A stretch of 39,257 bases of DNA from IMG/VR virus record IMGVR_UViG_3300050014_000489, positions 1 to 39,257 of that record, one strand, 5' to 3'. Position numbers and translations under genes: made by a program. This document shows positions 21,104 to 29,095 of this stretch, one piece after another. The notes under the pieces were generated by a model that was given only the letters and a program-made list of their open reading frames with translations, was not told where the DNA came from and did not search any database. This DNA comes from a virus. Positions within the stretch are counted from its first letter, which is position 1. Each line of letters opens with the position of its first letter.

Positions 21104-21694
21104 CTAGGTGTAAGCAAACAAAACAGTGGTGTGAGCGGGTGTCAGGCGGTTGATGACGCACTCCAACAGGGAGTTGCCCCAGGCGCCCAGTGGCTCGTCT
21201 ACCGTGCTCTCCACTGTCAACTCAGTGATGGTGTTGAGCGCAGCATTGACTTGCCAGGCAAAGTTCCAGGCGACGCTGTAGAGCGGGTGATTGACGTCAT
21301 CGTTCACGCAATGCTCTGTAAATTCGGTGATGGTGATGGCGTAGCCCAATGCGGCCGCCAATCCGATGAAGTAAGCCGCTGACTGCCCGCCCAGTGTGGT
21401 GAGCCGCCCCACCAGGGCCGCGCGACGTTGGGCTACGGTCTGGTCGCCGCCAAAGGCAGCGGCACAGATATCAGGCAGGCCAGCTACGCGCTCCCAGTCA
21501 GAAAACAACTCAGCCACAGTGCGGGGGTCCGCCTCCTCCAGCAGCTGCAGGGCGCGGCCATCAACCCGGGCCAGCTCCATCGATAAGGAAGATAGCAAGC
21601 GTGTGAGGGCGGCGGCATCATCCTGCGGCCATGCTGGGCCGGGAGGTAGCAGCGCCTGCAACTGCTGCAGATAGTCTGCTGATGTCAGAGCCAT
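21104..21694 (-). CDS. YmfQ/DUF2313 tail protein (Mu gp48-like)
   Basis: 196 residues. Family traits: YLQQLQALLPPGPAWP near the N-terminus, LARVDGRALQLLEEADPRTVAELFSDWERVAGLPD, and C-terminal ELTVESTVDEPLGAWGNSLLECVINRLTPAHTTVLFAY. Mu gp48 is a baseplate or fibre-connecting protein placed after gp47, which is the order here. It overlaps gp47 by 10 bases. Confidence 0.88.
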   Translation of the reverse strand: MALTSADYLQQLQALLPPGPAWPQDDAAALTRLLSSLSMELARVDGRALQLLEEADPRTVAELFSDWERVAGLPDICAAAFGGDQTVAQRRAALVGRLTTLGGQSAAYFIGLAAALGYAITITEFTEHCVNDDVNHPLYSVAWNFAWQVNAALNTITELTVESTVDEPLGAWGNSLLECVINRLTPAHTTVLFAYT

Positions 21695-22737
21695 GTGATG
21701 CCCCCCATGGTGCTCATATTGCCGGTGGTGCTGATAACGTTAGCGGCGGGGGCCACCAGCACATAGTCGGTCTCACCCGCTGAGGCCGAGATCGCGGCGC
21801 GAAGGTGTGACAGCAGCATGGTGCCGCCAGGTGTGGCCTCTCGCAGCAACAAGTCTTGCAACTCGGCTAGCACGGCGGCTTGTACCGTAGTGGTAGCGGG
21901 CACAAGACCCTGAATCTGGAAGTTGAGCGGGACAGAAATTGGGGCCGCAGCAAGAAAGCTCTTCATGCCAACTGGACGGCGGGCATCGATATAAGCTTGT
22001 ACGGTAGCAACCTCGCCGGCGTCTGGGATTAGAGTCGCATCGTTGTCGCGCACAAAGCGCACAGTCACCGTGCCATCACCTAGTTCTTTGGGATAAACCC
22101 AGGCGCGGGTAACGCCAGGCACCTCCAGCGCCCAGGTGATGTAGTCACCGGCTGCCCCACCCTGCGGCGGCTGCTGGATGCGGGCCAGCAGCCGAGCACG
22201 CAGCGCATCATCAAGCTCTACATCTGCACCGCCCACCAGGTCGCCGGCTATAGCGGTAGGCTGCACACCCCCACCTGGTACGGGGGAGACCAGGCTCAGG
22301 CTTTGCCCGGCAGTACGGTTGCCGGCTGCTGCTGGTACTACAGCTTCGACTGGCGCTGTTGCGGTGGTGGCCACCACCGTAGCGTCGGCTGAAGTTTGAT
22401 ACTGCACGCCATCCAGCGCCTGCAACAGCGTCCCCGATGGGATAACGGACCCGGCTTGCACGGTAAAAGTGACGCTGCCCGTAGCAACTGCAGCAATCTT
22501 CCGGGGTACCTTCCAAATGGAACACCAGCGCTCCAGGTACTCCACCTCGGCGGTGTCATAGATCAACTGATTGGATAGGTAATCGATGTACCCGTACAGG
22601 CCATGCGCCACGCCACCCATGACGCGGGCATAAACCTCGGCATCAGCGCGCCTCAGCACGTCGTCAGTGGATAGGCGTGAGAGCACATCGGTGCGAACCC
22701 GTTGAACAATGTCGCCAAGCGACGGACGGTTATACAT
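21685..22737 (-). CDS. Baseplate J-like protein (Mu gp47)
   Basis: 350 residues with the baseplate J pattern: N-terminal MYNRPSLGDIVQRVRTDVLSRL, a central SVTFTVQAGSVIPSGTLLQALDGVQYQT and DVELDDALRARLLARIQQPPQGGAAGDYITWALEVPGVTRAWVYP, and a C-terminal region conserved in gp6/J wedge proteins. It forms the wedge of the contractile-tail baseplate. Overlaps gp46 by 8 bases. Confidence 0.92.
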   Translation of the reverse strand: MYNRPSLGDIVQRVRTDVLSRLSTDDVLRRADAEVYARVMGGVAHGLYGYIDYLSNQLIYDTAEVEYLERWCSIWKVPRKIAAVATGSVTFTVQAGSVIPSGTLLQALDGVQYQTSADATVVATTATAPVEAVVPAAAGNRTAGQSLSLVSPVPGGGVQPTAIAGDLVGGADVELDDALRARLLARIQQPPQGGAAGDYITWALEVPGVTRAWVYPKELGDGTVTVRFVRDNDATLIPDAGEVATVQAYIDARRPVGMKSFLAAAPISVPLNFQIQGLVPATTTVQAAVLAELQDLLLREATPGGTMLLSHLRAAISASAGETDYVLVAPAANVISTTGNMSTMGGITWL

Positions 22738-23173
22738 TCAAGAACCCCCAGACATCGGTAAATCGAATGTCGAGCGGCACCGTGCCGTCCGACTTGTAAA
22801 TGCGGCATCCAATGGCCAGCGTCTGCACACCCTGGCGCTCGACCTGCACTTCGACGCGGGCCGCCACGCCGTCTTCCACCAGCCAGCGCAAAGCCTCTTC
22901 GGCATACTCTTTGGCCAGTGCTACGGTCTCAGGCAAGAGCTTGGCGCGTGAAAGCAGCCACAAGCGCGAGCCAATACGGTCGTTCGGTACGCTGGGAAAG
23001 TTATCGCCCCACCAGCCCATGCGCAGGTCACCCGGCAAAGGGTCGTCGGGGTTGGCGCGGCGCCAGGTGAACAGGCTCACCAGCACGGCACGCACCAGCG
23101 GCTCGCTTGAGGCCAGGCCGAGTTTTATCGTCTGGCCGTCGACAACGAGGGTCAGGGGTTGGTCGTTGATCAT
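22730..23173 (-). CDS. Baseplate protein GP46 family
   Basis: 147 residues with the GP46/GPW-like pattern LVRAVLVSLFTWRRANPDD, MGWWGDNFPS and IGSRLWLLSRAKLLPETV, then YAEEALRWLVEDGVAARVEV. In Mu-like tails gp46 is a baseplate wedge component between the spike (gp45) and gp47, matching the order here. Confidence 0.9.
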   Translation of the reverse strand: MINDQPLTLVVDGQTIKLGLASSEPLVRAVLVSLFTWRRANPDDPLPGDLRMGWWGDNFPSVPNDRIGSRLWLLSRAKLLPETVALAKEYAEEALRWLVEDGVAARVEVQVERQGVQTLAIGCRIYKSDGTVPLDIRFTDVWGFLNV

Positions 23174-23175
23174 GG

Positions 23176-23733
23176 TTACATTGTTTGATTCGGTGCCGGA
23201 ACCACGCCGCCTTGTGGGTCGGTATGGGTGTGGCCGTTGTAGGTGCTGCGCATGCCGGCCATGGTCTTGCTACCGTGGTCGGTGATATCGCCTTGCGCGA
23301 CGATATTTCCCGCCACATGCAGGTCTCCGCTGGCGGTAATCAGCGGGCTGGTGATCTGCACCTGAAGTGTGGCCACCACATCCAGCGTTCCATCTTTTTT
23401 GAAATGTGCGTGATTTCCATAAGCATCATGAAATGCGGCTTCGCCTTCCTGCAGGCCGGTGAGTCGGTAGCGCCGGTCAGCCACCACCAGGGTGATGCCG
23501 TGCGAGCGGTCACCATCAAAGAAGATGCTCACATGCTCAGCACCAGGCAATGGGCGCGAGGTGAAGCCAAAGGGCTCGAAGTGCTCGACGTTGTCCTTTT
23601 GCTCTCCCGCTAGCAGGCGTAACTGCAGCGTCTGCATCTTGCTGCCAGCATTGCTTGCACTCACGATGCCGCGAGAAAACATATTGCCGATACGCTGGGC
23701 TATGGGTCTAATCAGTTTTCCAAAGTCATTCAT
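23176..23733 (-). CDS. Baseplate spike / assembly protein V (Mu gp45)
   Basis: 185 residues from ATG 23733, which overlaps the stop of the preceding gene (ATGA); a longer frame to 23748 is less likely. Pattern: IAQRIGNMFSRGIVS, then LQLRLLAGEQKDNVEHFEPFGFTSRP, an OB-like region with HISIFFDGDRSHGITLV-type strands (here HVSIFFDGDRSHGITLV), and a C-terminal beta-helix-like stretch ending HTHTDPQGGVVPAP, typical of trimeric puncturing spikes. Confidence 0.9.
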   Translation of the reverse strand: MNDFGKLIRPIAQRIGNMFSRGIVSASNAGSKMQTLQLRLLAGEQKDNVEHFEPFGFTSRPLPGAEHVSIFFDGDRSHGITLVVADRRYRLTGLQEGEAAFHDAYGNHAHFKKDGTLDVVATLQVQITSPLITASGDLHVAGNIVAQGDITDHGSKTMAGMRSTYNGHTHTDPQGGVVPAPNQTM

Positions 23734-24971
23734 TTCACATCGCTCCATTCAGCTCCGCCGCCTTTTTGCGACTTGGATTTTTTCAGTTTTCCGGCTTTGG
23801 TGACGTAGCCATCCGGCGGGCCGACCTTGATCTCGGTGCGCAGGCCGCTGCTGTCCATGATGTAAGCCAGCTCGGCAATCACCATCTCGGTGTCAAAGCC
23901 AATCAGGCTATCGCGCACACGAACCAGCATATTGGGCAGCCACAGCGTGCCATCCTCTTGCCGCCAGCCCACCAGGGTGTAGCTGGTTTGCAGGGCTTTG
24001 GCGGCACGGTGGGCGCGCTCGTAGTCCGCACGGTCTTTGCAAGTGCCTTCATCCGCCTGGCCGGACTGTTTGAGCACCAGCACCCGGCGGCGTTTGGCCC
24101 GGGCATCAGTAGCTGTAGCAGTCTCACCGGTCACGGTCGTGTTGGCGCTGTCGTCAGATGAATCGCCCTCTTCTTCCGTTACATCGGCGCCAGACTGGGC
24201 ATCATTGCCAGCACGCTGGCCTTTGACGATGTACTCGCTAAACACGCCCTTGTAGTCCAGCTCAGTGCTGGCGGCCAGCACGTTGACGCCTGTTTCAATG
24301 GCTGTCGTGGCACGGCCTGCGCTGCCGACGTCGATAAACACCAGGTCACCACGCTCGTTGTCGGTGGACAACACGTGGCGCAGACGCATCATGCGGTCGA
24401 TGCTTTCGAATACCGTCTCACCCACTTGCACCTGGTGCTCGGGGATGACCTTCCCGGTATCCACCTCGGTGATGACGCGCACGCCATACGGTGCAGCCAG
24501 GGCAGCGGCGATCAGTTCCATTTTTTGATTGCGCCACTGGGCGGCTGATTTTGAAGGTGGGGCAATCACATTGGGCTTTTTTCCATCCGGCCCGATCACA
24601 TCACCCCATGTGCTGGCGCGGGCGCCGATAGCCTGCCCGGTGGGGATGGGGCAGCAGTCCACCAGGTCGGCCGTCTTGCTGCGGCCTTTGACGCTCACAC
24701 TCACACTCCTTCCATCGTATTTGATGGGGGTGGCGTCCACAAACCCAGTCAATACCAGATCGGGGCCGATGAACAACTGGCACGGATCGCCGGGCTGGAT
24801 TCGGCGCGGGATCTCGGTCTGCCCCGGCCAGCGGTCAGTTACATCTAGATCAAAATCACGCGCCTGGCGCTCAATGCCGGGGGAGATACGCACCGACTTC
24901 CAGCCACCGTATTCCGCGCTGCCCACCACCAGGCGCACCAGGTTGCTGGTGTCTTGTTCGGGGGCGCTCAT
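23730..24971 (-). CDS. Baseplate hub protein (Mu gp44, P-like)
   Basis: 413 residues. The N-terminus (LVRLVVGSAEYGGWKSVRISPGIE) and RIQPGDPCQLFIG...VLTGFVDATPIKY match the gp44/gp27-like hub. A low-complexity acidic loop (EEEGDSSDDSANTTVTGETATAT) interrupts the middle. The C-terminus (LPNMLVRVRDSLIGFDTEMVIAEL) is conserved in the family, followed by a Lys/Ser-rich tail. It forms the trimeric hub on which the spike sits. It overlaps the neighbours at both ends. Confidence 0.9.
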   Translation of the reverse strand: MSAPEQDTSNLVRLVVGSAEYGGWKSVRISPGIERQARDFDLDVTDRWPGQTEIPRRIQPGDPCQLFIGPDLVLTGFVDATPIKYDGRSVSVSVKGRSKTADLVDCCPIPTGQAIGARASTWGDVIGPDGKKPNVIAPPSKSAAQWRNQKMELIAAALAAPYGVRVITEVDTGKVIPEHQVQVGETVFESIDRMMRLRHVLSTDNERGDLVFIDVGSAGRATTAIETGVNVLAASTELDYKGVFSEYIVKGQRAGNDAQSGADVTEEEGDSSDDSANTTVTGETATATDARAKRRRVLVLKQSGQADEGTCKDRADYERAHRAAKALQTSYTLVGWRQEDGTLWLPNMLVRVRDSLIGFDTEMVIAELAYIMDSSGLRTEIKVGPPDGYVTKAGKLKKSKSQKGGGAEWSDVK

Positions 24972-26347
24972 CGCGTCAGCACCTTGAGTGGGATCGGCGG
25001 CACAAAGCCGGGGTGCCGGATACCGTTGCGCGCCACAATATCCGAGGCGCGGGTGGCGTCCTCATAGTAGTCATAGGCCAGCACCAGGGCGGGCATGGTC
25101 TCAGGGGGAGTGAGTGTGGTCAGGCGAGCGTTGTCGCGGGCACGGGTGGTGAGGTCGTTCCAGACGGCGCCACGGGCCTCCATCAACGCCACATAAACCT
25201 CGTCGGTAGCAGTGAGCGCTTCCTGGTCGATGGCGGCAATCAACTCATCGCGCACGGCCATCATGTCGGTATGGCTGATGCGGGGTGTACTGTCAGGCGC
25301 AGTGCCTGCCTGGATGGATGACCCAACAGCCTGCGTGCTGCTACTGCTGCCGGATGACCCGCTAGTCTGCGTACTGCTACCGCCGCCACCCGAGGATCCT
25401 GTTGACCCGGAACTGCTGGCTGCAGCTCCCGCCAGGCTGAGTGTGCCTGTAGCCTGTTTTTTATCAGCCGCAGTGCCCACCAGACTGGATGCACCGACAG
25501 CCTGCGCAATCAGCGCCTGGCGTACCAAGGCGCTCGCTGCCACGGCATTGGTATAGGCCTGCTGCCGCGAGCGGGTGTAAACCATCGGCACAGGCGGCGC
25601 GGCCAGTGAATCACTCTTACCAAGGCGAGACAGCGCACGGACGATATTTGACCAGGCTGCTACCGTGGTAGCCACTCCAGACAGGCCCAGTGCGCCGAGA
25701 ATCATCCAACCCAGAGAGGCTGGATTACGGATAAAGGTGATCACCGTCGATATGGTTTTAGCCAGACTGTTGGCATAGCCCAATATGGCGCCAAGCTGTC
25801 CCCCAGAGACAATGCCCAGCAGGTTGCCCAGGTTGCCGCTGGCAGCGGCGGCTACAAAGTCCTGAAACCCCTGGATGTTGAATTTGCTGGCAAACGAGGC
25901 TACTGAAGCGGCTTCAAGTTTGCCCGCAGCAATGCGGCTTTGCGCCTGCGTCGAAGTCTTGGCAGTGGGGAATTCCAGTTCACCCGATTCAATCAAGCTG
26001 ATGGATACCCGTGCCTGCCCCAGCGCAGCGTTGAACGACACACGGGCCGTGTCTTTCAGGCTGACCGTAAGCGTGCCAAGCCAGGGATGAATCAGCGTGC
26101 CGGGGCCCGGCTTTTCCAGCGCGGCGAGCAGCTTGTTGACTTGGTCCACGTAGTCGGCGCCGACCACAAAGCCGTCAAATGACAGCTCGCGCGTGGCGCG
26201 GCCCAAGTCTTCGACATAGGGCTTGTCGCGCTGCGGGTATTCATGCAGCTGCGTGCGGCGCCCAACGCCCATGTCGGTGCAGTCCACCTGGAACGGAACG
26301 CCACGGAAGCTGGCAGGGCGCAGGCTATCAGAAAGTTTTTTAGCCAT
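24968..26347 (-). CDS. DNA circularization protein N-like (Mu gp43)
   Basis: 459 residues. The N-terminal DNA_circ_N pattern is clear: LRPASFRGVPFQVDCTDMG, RRTQLHEYPQRDKPYVEDLGR, FVVGADYVDQVNKLLAALEKPGPGTLIHPWLGT. A Ser/Gly-rich linker of about 50 residues with no predictable structure (SSSGSTGSSGGGGSS region) precedes the C-terminal domain. In Mu-like phages this gene is a tail/baseplate component between tape measure and hub. Confidence 0.88.
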   Translation of the reverse strand: MAKKLSDSLRPASFRGVPFQVDCTDMGVGRRTQLHEYPQRDKPYVEDLGRATRELSFDGFVVGADYVDQVNKLLAALEKPGPGTLIHPWLGTLTVSLKDTARVSFNAALGQARVSISLIESGELEFPTAKTSTQAQSRIAAGKLEAASVASFASKFNIQGFQDFVAAAASGNLGNLLGIVSGGQLGAILGYANSLAKTISTVITFIRNPASLGWMILGALGLSGVATTVAAWSNIVRALSRLGKSDSLAAPPVPMVYTRSRQQAYTNAVAASALVRQALIAQAVGASSLVGTAADKKQATGTLSLAGAAASSSGSTGSSGGGGSSTQTSGSSGSSSSTQAVGSSIQAGTAPDSTPRISHTDMMAVRDELIAAIDQEALTATDEVYVALMEARGAVWNDLTTRARDNARLTTLTPPETMPALVLAYDYYEDATRASDIVARNGIRHPGFVPPIPLKVLTR

Positions 26348-28221
26348 TACGGCATGCCCAATGCATAAGAGCGGTAGCCCACATTGACGTTGACGGGTAC
26401 ATCACCTTGACCCTTGACTGGCTCTACCCGCATGCCGGGTGGCGCATCCTTGAAGCTCACCTCGATCTGTCCACTGACCTTGGCTTGTGAAGCGGTTCCG
26501 ACCAGTGGAGGCCGGGGATTGTTGACAGCAGCCCACGCGGGAGGTGGTAATTGATTGTTAAAGGCTGCTGGAGCGCCTGCAGGTTGTGGTGCAGTGGCCA
26601 ACGCGGCGGCAGCGGTGGCTGGGGTCACGGGCACGGATCTGCCGGCTGGTGGTGCAGTGGCCAACGCGGCGGCGGCGGTGGCTGGGGTCACGGGAACGGA
26701 TCTGCCGGCTGGTGGTGCAGTAGCCAACGCGGCGGCGGCGGTGGCTGGGGTCACTGGGCTTGGTTGATCACCCGAGCCAAGGCCTAAAAATGAACCGGCA
26801 GTTTTTGCCAAATCAACAGCCCAGCCGATCAATGCCTTGAACTTGTCACCAATCCAGTTAAAGAAGCTGGAAAACCACTCTTTCAGAGTGCCCCAGTTTT
26901 GATAAATCAGGAAGGCGGCCGTAGCCAGGCCGAGGATGATGCCCAGTGGATTGGCCATTAAGGCAACACCTATACCGCGGATAGCCATGCTAACCACGCC
27001 CATGGCCCCGCTGATGATGGCGCCTGCACCAGCCGCAATACCTGCAACCCAGGCAAAAGCCGCTCCGATGGCGCCAATAGGGCCGGCAGTAGCGATGGCC
27101 ACTACAGCAATGCGGGCCATCGACAGCAGGGATGCGTTGCTGGCGATATAGGCCTTCGCCGCCATACCCAGAAAAGCCAATCCTGCACGGGCCAGGGACG
27201 CGACAAGGCCGCCCACCGCCATGAGGGTCTCAATATTCATGAATAGCACCAGCCCAATCAAGGCATTTTTGGCGCCGCCAACAAAATGAATGAACTTTCC
27301 GAACCCGGAAAAAGTAGATTGCACATCGCTGGCCAGTTGTTTGAAGTCAATCGTCTTGATGTACGTAGCAAGGTCCTTCGCCATCTTGGTAACCTCGCTC
27401 GATACCAATTTTTTATTAGCACTCCACCAGCCAATAAGATCATCGATGAGCGGCCTCAAGACCGGCGCCAGATTTTTGGCGATGGTCATTGAAAAACCCT
27501 TCATGACCATATCTACATCTTTGAGGCTCTTGCCGAACTCCCGTGCGCCGTTAATGTCATCTTTACCCATCACGCCTTTGAGGCGCTTCATGCGCTCCAT
27601 GCTTTCGGTGATGCCTTGTGAGCCCTCCATCAGCAGTGGCACGACCTCTTGCCAGCTTTTTCCGAACAGCGCCATACCCATGCGGGCTTGCACTACCGGG
27701 TTTTGATTACGCACAAAGGCGTCGGCGAGACCGGGAAGAATGTCTATGCCGCTTTTCAACTGGCCGTTGGCATCACGCGTTGACACGCCAAGTTTGGTGA
27801 AAAGTGACGACAGGTCTTTGCTCTTGCCCGCAGCGGCCATACCAATATTGCGGTTGAGCTTACCCATGCTGCCCTCCATCGTTTCGACTGAAACGCCGGC
27901 TTGGTCGGCCACGTATTTCATACGCTGCCACTGCTCCACTGACATGCCCGCACGCAAGCTGCCTTTGTAGACTGCCTCACCCATCGCTGCAAAGCCGGTG
28001 ACGGCACCCTTGACCGCCATCAGAGAAAAGCCGCCCAGAATGCCGGAGATGGCCGCAAACGGCAAACCAATCTTGCCGCTCAAGTTACCCGCTGAACTAC
28101 CTACGTCAGACAGGTATTTGCGCGTGCTTTTAGCCATGGTGTTGACGCTTTTCAACGCACTGACCATGCTGGAAGAATTGGCAGACAGCACAGCTTTTAA
28201 TTGCCAGTTTTCAGCCATCAT
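26347..28221 (-). CDS. Tail tape measure protein
   Basis: 624 residues, with helical N-terminal half (LKAVLSANSSSMVSALKSVN), a tape-measure motif region (GIDILPGLADAFVRNQNPVVQARMGMALFGKSWQEVVPLL), long hydrophobic segments in the middle (about residues 330-440), LKEWFSSFFNWIGDKFKALIGW, and three near-identical 21-residue repeats before the C-terminus. It is short for a tape measure, so the tail is expected to be short. It follows the frameshifting chaperone pair, the universal position. Confidence 0.92.
   Translation of the reverse strand: MMAENWQLKAVLSANSSSMVSALKSVNTMAKSTRKYLSDVGSSAGNLSGKIGLPFAAISGILGGFSLMAVKGAVTGFAAMGEAVYKGSLRAGMSVEQWQRMKYVADQAGVSVETMEGSMGKLNRNIGMAAAGKSKDLSSLFTKLGVSTRDANGQLKSGIDILPGLADAFVRNQNPVVQARMGMALFGKSWQEVVPLLMEGSQGITESMERMKRLKGVMGKDDINGAREFGKSLKDVDMVMKGFSMTIAKNLAPVLRPLIDDLIGWWSANKKLVSSEVTKMAKDLATYIKTIDFKQLASDVQSTFSGFGKFIHFVGGAKNALIGLVLFMNIETLMAVGGLVASLARAGLAFLGMAAKAYIASNASLLSMARIAVVAIATAGPIGAIGAAFAWVAGIAAGAGAIISGAMGVVSMAIRGIGVALMANPLGIILGLATAAFLIYQNWGTLKEWFSSFFNWIGDKFKALIGWAVDLAKTAGSFLGLGSGDQPSPVTPATAAAALATAPPAGRSVPVTPATAAAALATAPPAGRSVPVTPATAAAALATAPQPAGAPAAFNNQLPPPAWAAVNNPRPPLVGTASQAKVSGQIEVSFKDAPPGMRVEPVKGQGDVPVNVNVGYRSYALGMP
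26588..26757 (-). repeat. 63-bp tandem repeat in tape measure gene
   Basis: About 2.7 copies of a 63-bp unit (first copies start at 26591, 26654, 26717) encoding TPATAAAALATAPPAGRSV. The copies differ by only a few bases, so the expansion is recent. Confidence 0.9.
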
Positions 28222-28407
28222 TTACTCCGATTGTTGGGATGCCTGCAGCTGCTCTGCCAGACGTTCGGCTTGCCGCTCGTACAAACTGAATGTGTCGAGC
28301 GGTAGGGCCAGGATGACGGCGGGGTCTACCCGCCAAAAATAAGCGACCTCAAAGAGACGGTCGGTGAACTGCTCTACGCTTCGCCACCGCCATTGCCGAA
28401 AAAACCC
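28222..28407 (-). CDS. Frameshift extension of tail assembly chaperone (E' / GT-like)
   Basis: A frame with no good independent start, encoding FRQWRWRSVEQFTDRLFEVAY then WRVDPAVILALPLDTFSLYERQAERLAEQLQ. Expression is predicted by a -1 slip from the E-like gene at the GGGTTTT heptamer. In Mu (genes 41/42) and P2 (E/E') the equivalent product is made this way. A separate ATG at 28425 overlaps the end of the first frame but has no ribosome site. Confidence 0.75.
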   Translation of the reverse strand, partial: GFFRQWRWRSVEQFTDRLFEVAYFWRVDPAVILALPLDTFSLYERQAERLAEQLQASQQSE

Positions 28408-28676
28408 ATTACTGCCCCCTGGCATTGCATGAAGTCGGAAATTGACAGCGCTTTGACGCTGCTCATAGGGATGCTGCCCAGGCGGCTGATGTACTGCCCA
28501 ACCAGCTTGGCGCGGATCTCGATACCCACGGTCTCACCATCCGAGGAAGGAATCAGCAGCGTGGGCGTGCCGATTTGCATGATGTCTTCGGGTACTGGAT
28601 CGCGGAATGTCAGCTCGCTCACATCTTCGCCGTGAGCAGCAACAGGCTTGGACAGCTTGATCGTTACGGCGCTCAT
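28374..28676 (-). CDS. Tail assembly chaperone, E-like (Mu gp41)
   Basis: About 100 residues from ATG 28676 (AAGGGG about 8 bases upstream; an ATG at 28682 is also in frame). Pattern: VTIKLSKPVAAHGEDVSELTFRDPVPEDIMQIG and GQYISRLGSIPMSSVKALSISDFMQCQGAVMGFF, as in the phage tail assembly (TAC_7/Mu gp41) family. It folds tape measure protein during tail assembly and lies between tube and tape measure. The last codons contain the slippery site. Confidence 0.85.
   Translation of the reverse strand: MSAVTIKLSKPVAAHGEDVSELTFRDPVPEDIMQIGTPTLLIPSSDGETVGIEIRAKLVGQYISRLGSIPMSSVKALSISDFMQCQGAVMGFFGNGGGEA
28399..28407 (-). other. Programmed -1 frameshift site
   Basis: Minus strand reads ATG GGT TTT TTC in the zero frame; the heptamer G GGT TTT fits X-XXY-YYZ. 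Slipping -1 leads into the 28222-28407 frame, which is open and continuous. Confidence 0.8.
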
Positions 28677-29032
28677 TGCCATTGCCCCTTGAGTCCGCCG
28701 AATTCCAACTCTACCGTGCCGTCTTCGCCTTTGGCGCTGGGTTCGCCTTTCATAAAGGCGCCCGACAGGGTGTAAACCTTGCCGTTGGACAGCTCTGCGG
28801 TGATCGTCATTTCGGTGTTGGTCTGCAGTGTGTCCAACGGGAAGTCAGGCATGAAGATGGCTGAGAGCTTGATGAAGGGCTCCCGCGCAGTTTCTTTCAT
28901 GCCAGCGGGGCCAGCGAGGGCCATGACGACCTCGCGTTTTAGGTCAGAGATGGGTATTTCGATGCCGCCCGAGACTTCGAGCTGCTCGCTGTTGACCTTG
29001 ACGTAGCAGATACCAGCTACACGTTTTGCCAT
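28673..29032 (-). CDS. Tail tube protein (Mu gpM family)
   Basis: 119 residues with the Mu tube pattern: VAGICYVKVNSEQLEVSGGI, REVVMALAGPAGMKE, PFIKLSAIFMPDFPLDTLQTNTEMTITAELSNGKVYTLSGAF and a C-terminal VELEFGGLKGQWQ. It forms the inner tube of the contractile tail. A short spacer with a GC hairpin separates it from the sheath gene. Confidence 0.92.
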   Translation of the reverse strand: MAKRVAGICYVKVNSEQLEVSGGIEIPISDLKREVVMALAGPAGMKETAREPFIKLSAIFMPDFPLDTLQTNTEMTITAELSNGKVYTLSGAFMKGEPSAKGEDGTVELEFGGLKGQWQ

Positions 29033-29046
29033 GATGGTTGTCTTTC

Positions 29047-29072
29047 AAATTGGGGGTGGCAAAGCCGCCCCC
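29047..29072 (-). terminator. Hairpin between sheath and tube genes
   Basis: GGGGGTGGC/GCCGCCCCC stem (29052-29072) with an AAA loop and one mismatch. The U-tract is weak (AATTT), so it may attenuate rather than terminate. Confidence 0.45.
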
Positions 29073-29095
29073 GTGGGTTGGTGAGGCGGGTTGGG

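Noticed and set aside
26588-26757. CRISPR-like repeats
   Set aside because: Tandem direct repeat without spacers, in frame inside the tape measure gene.
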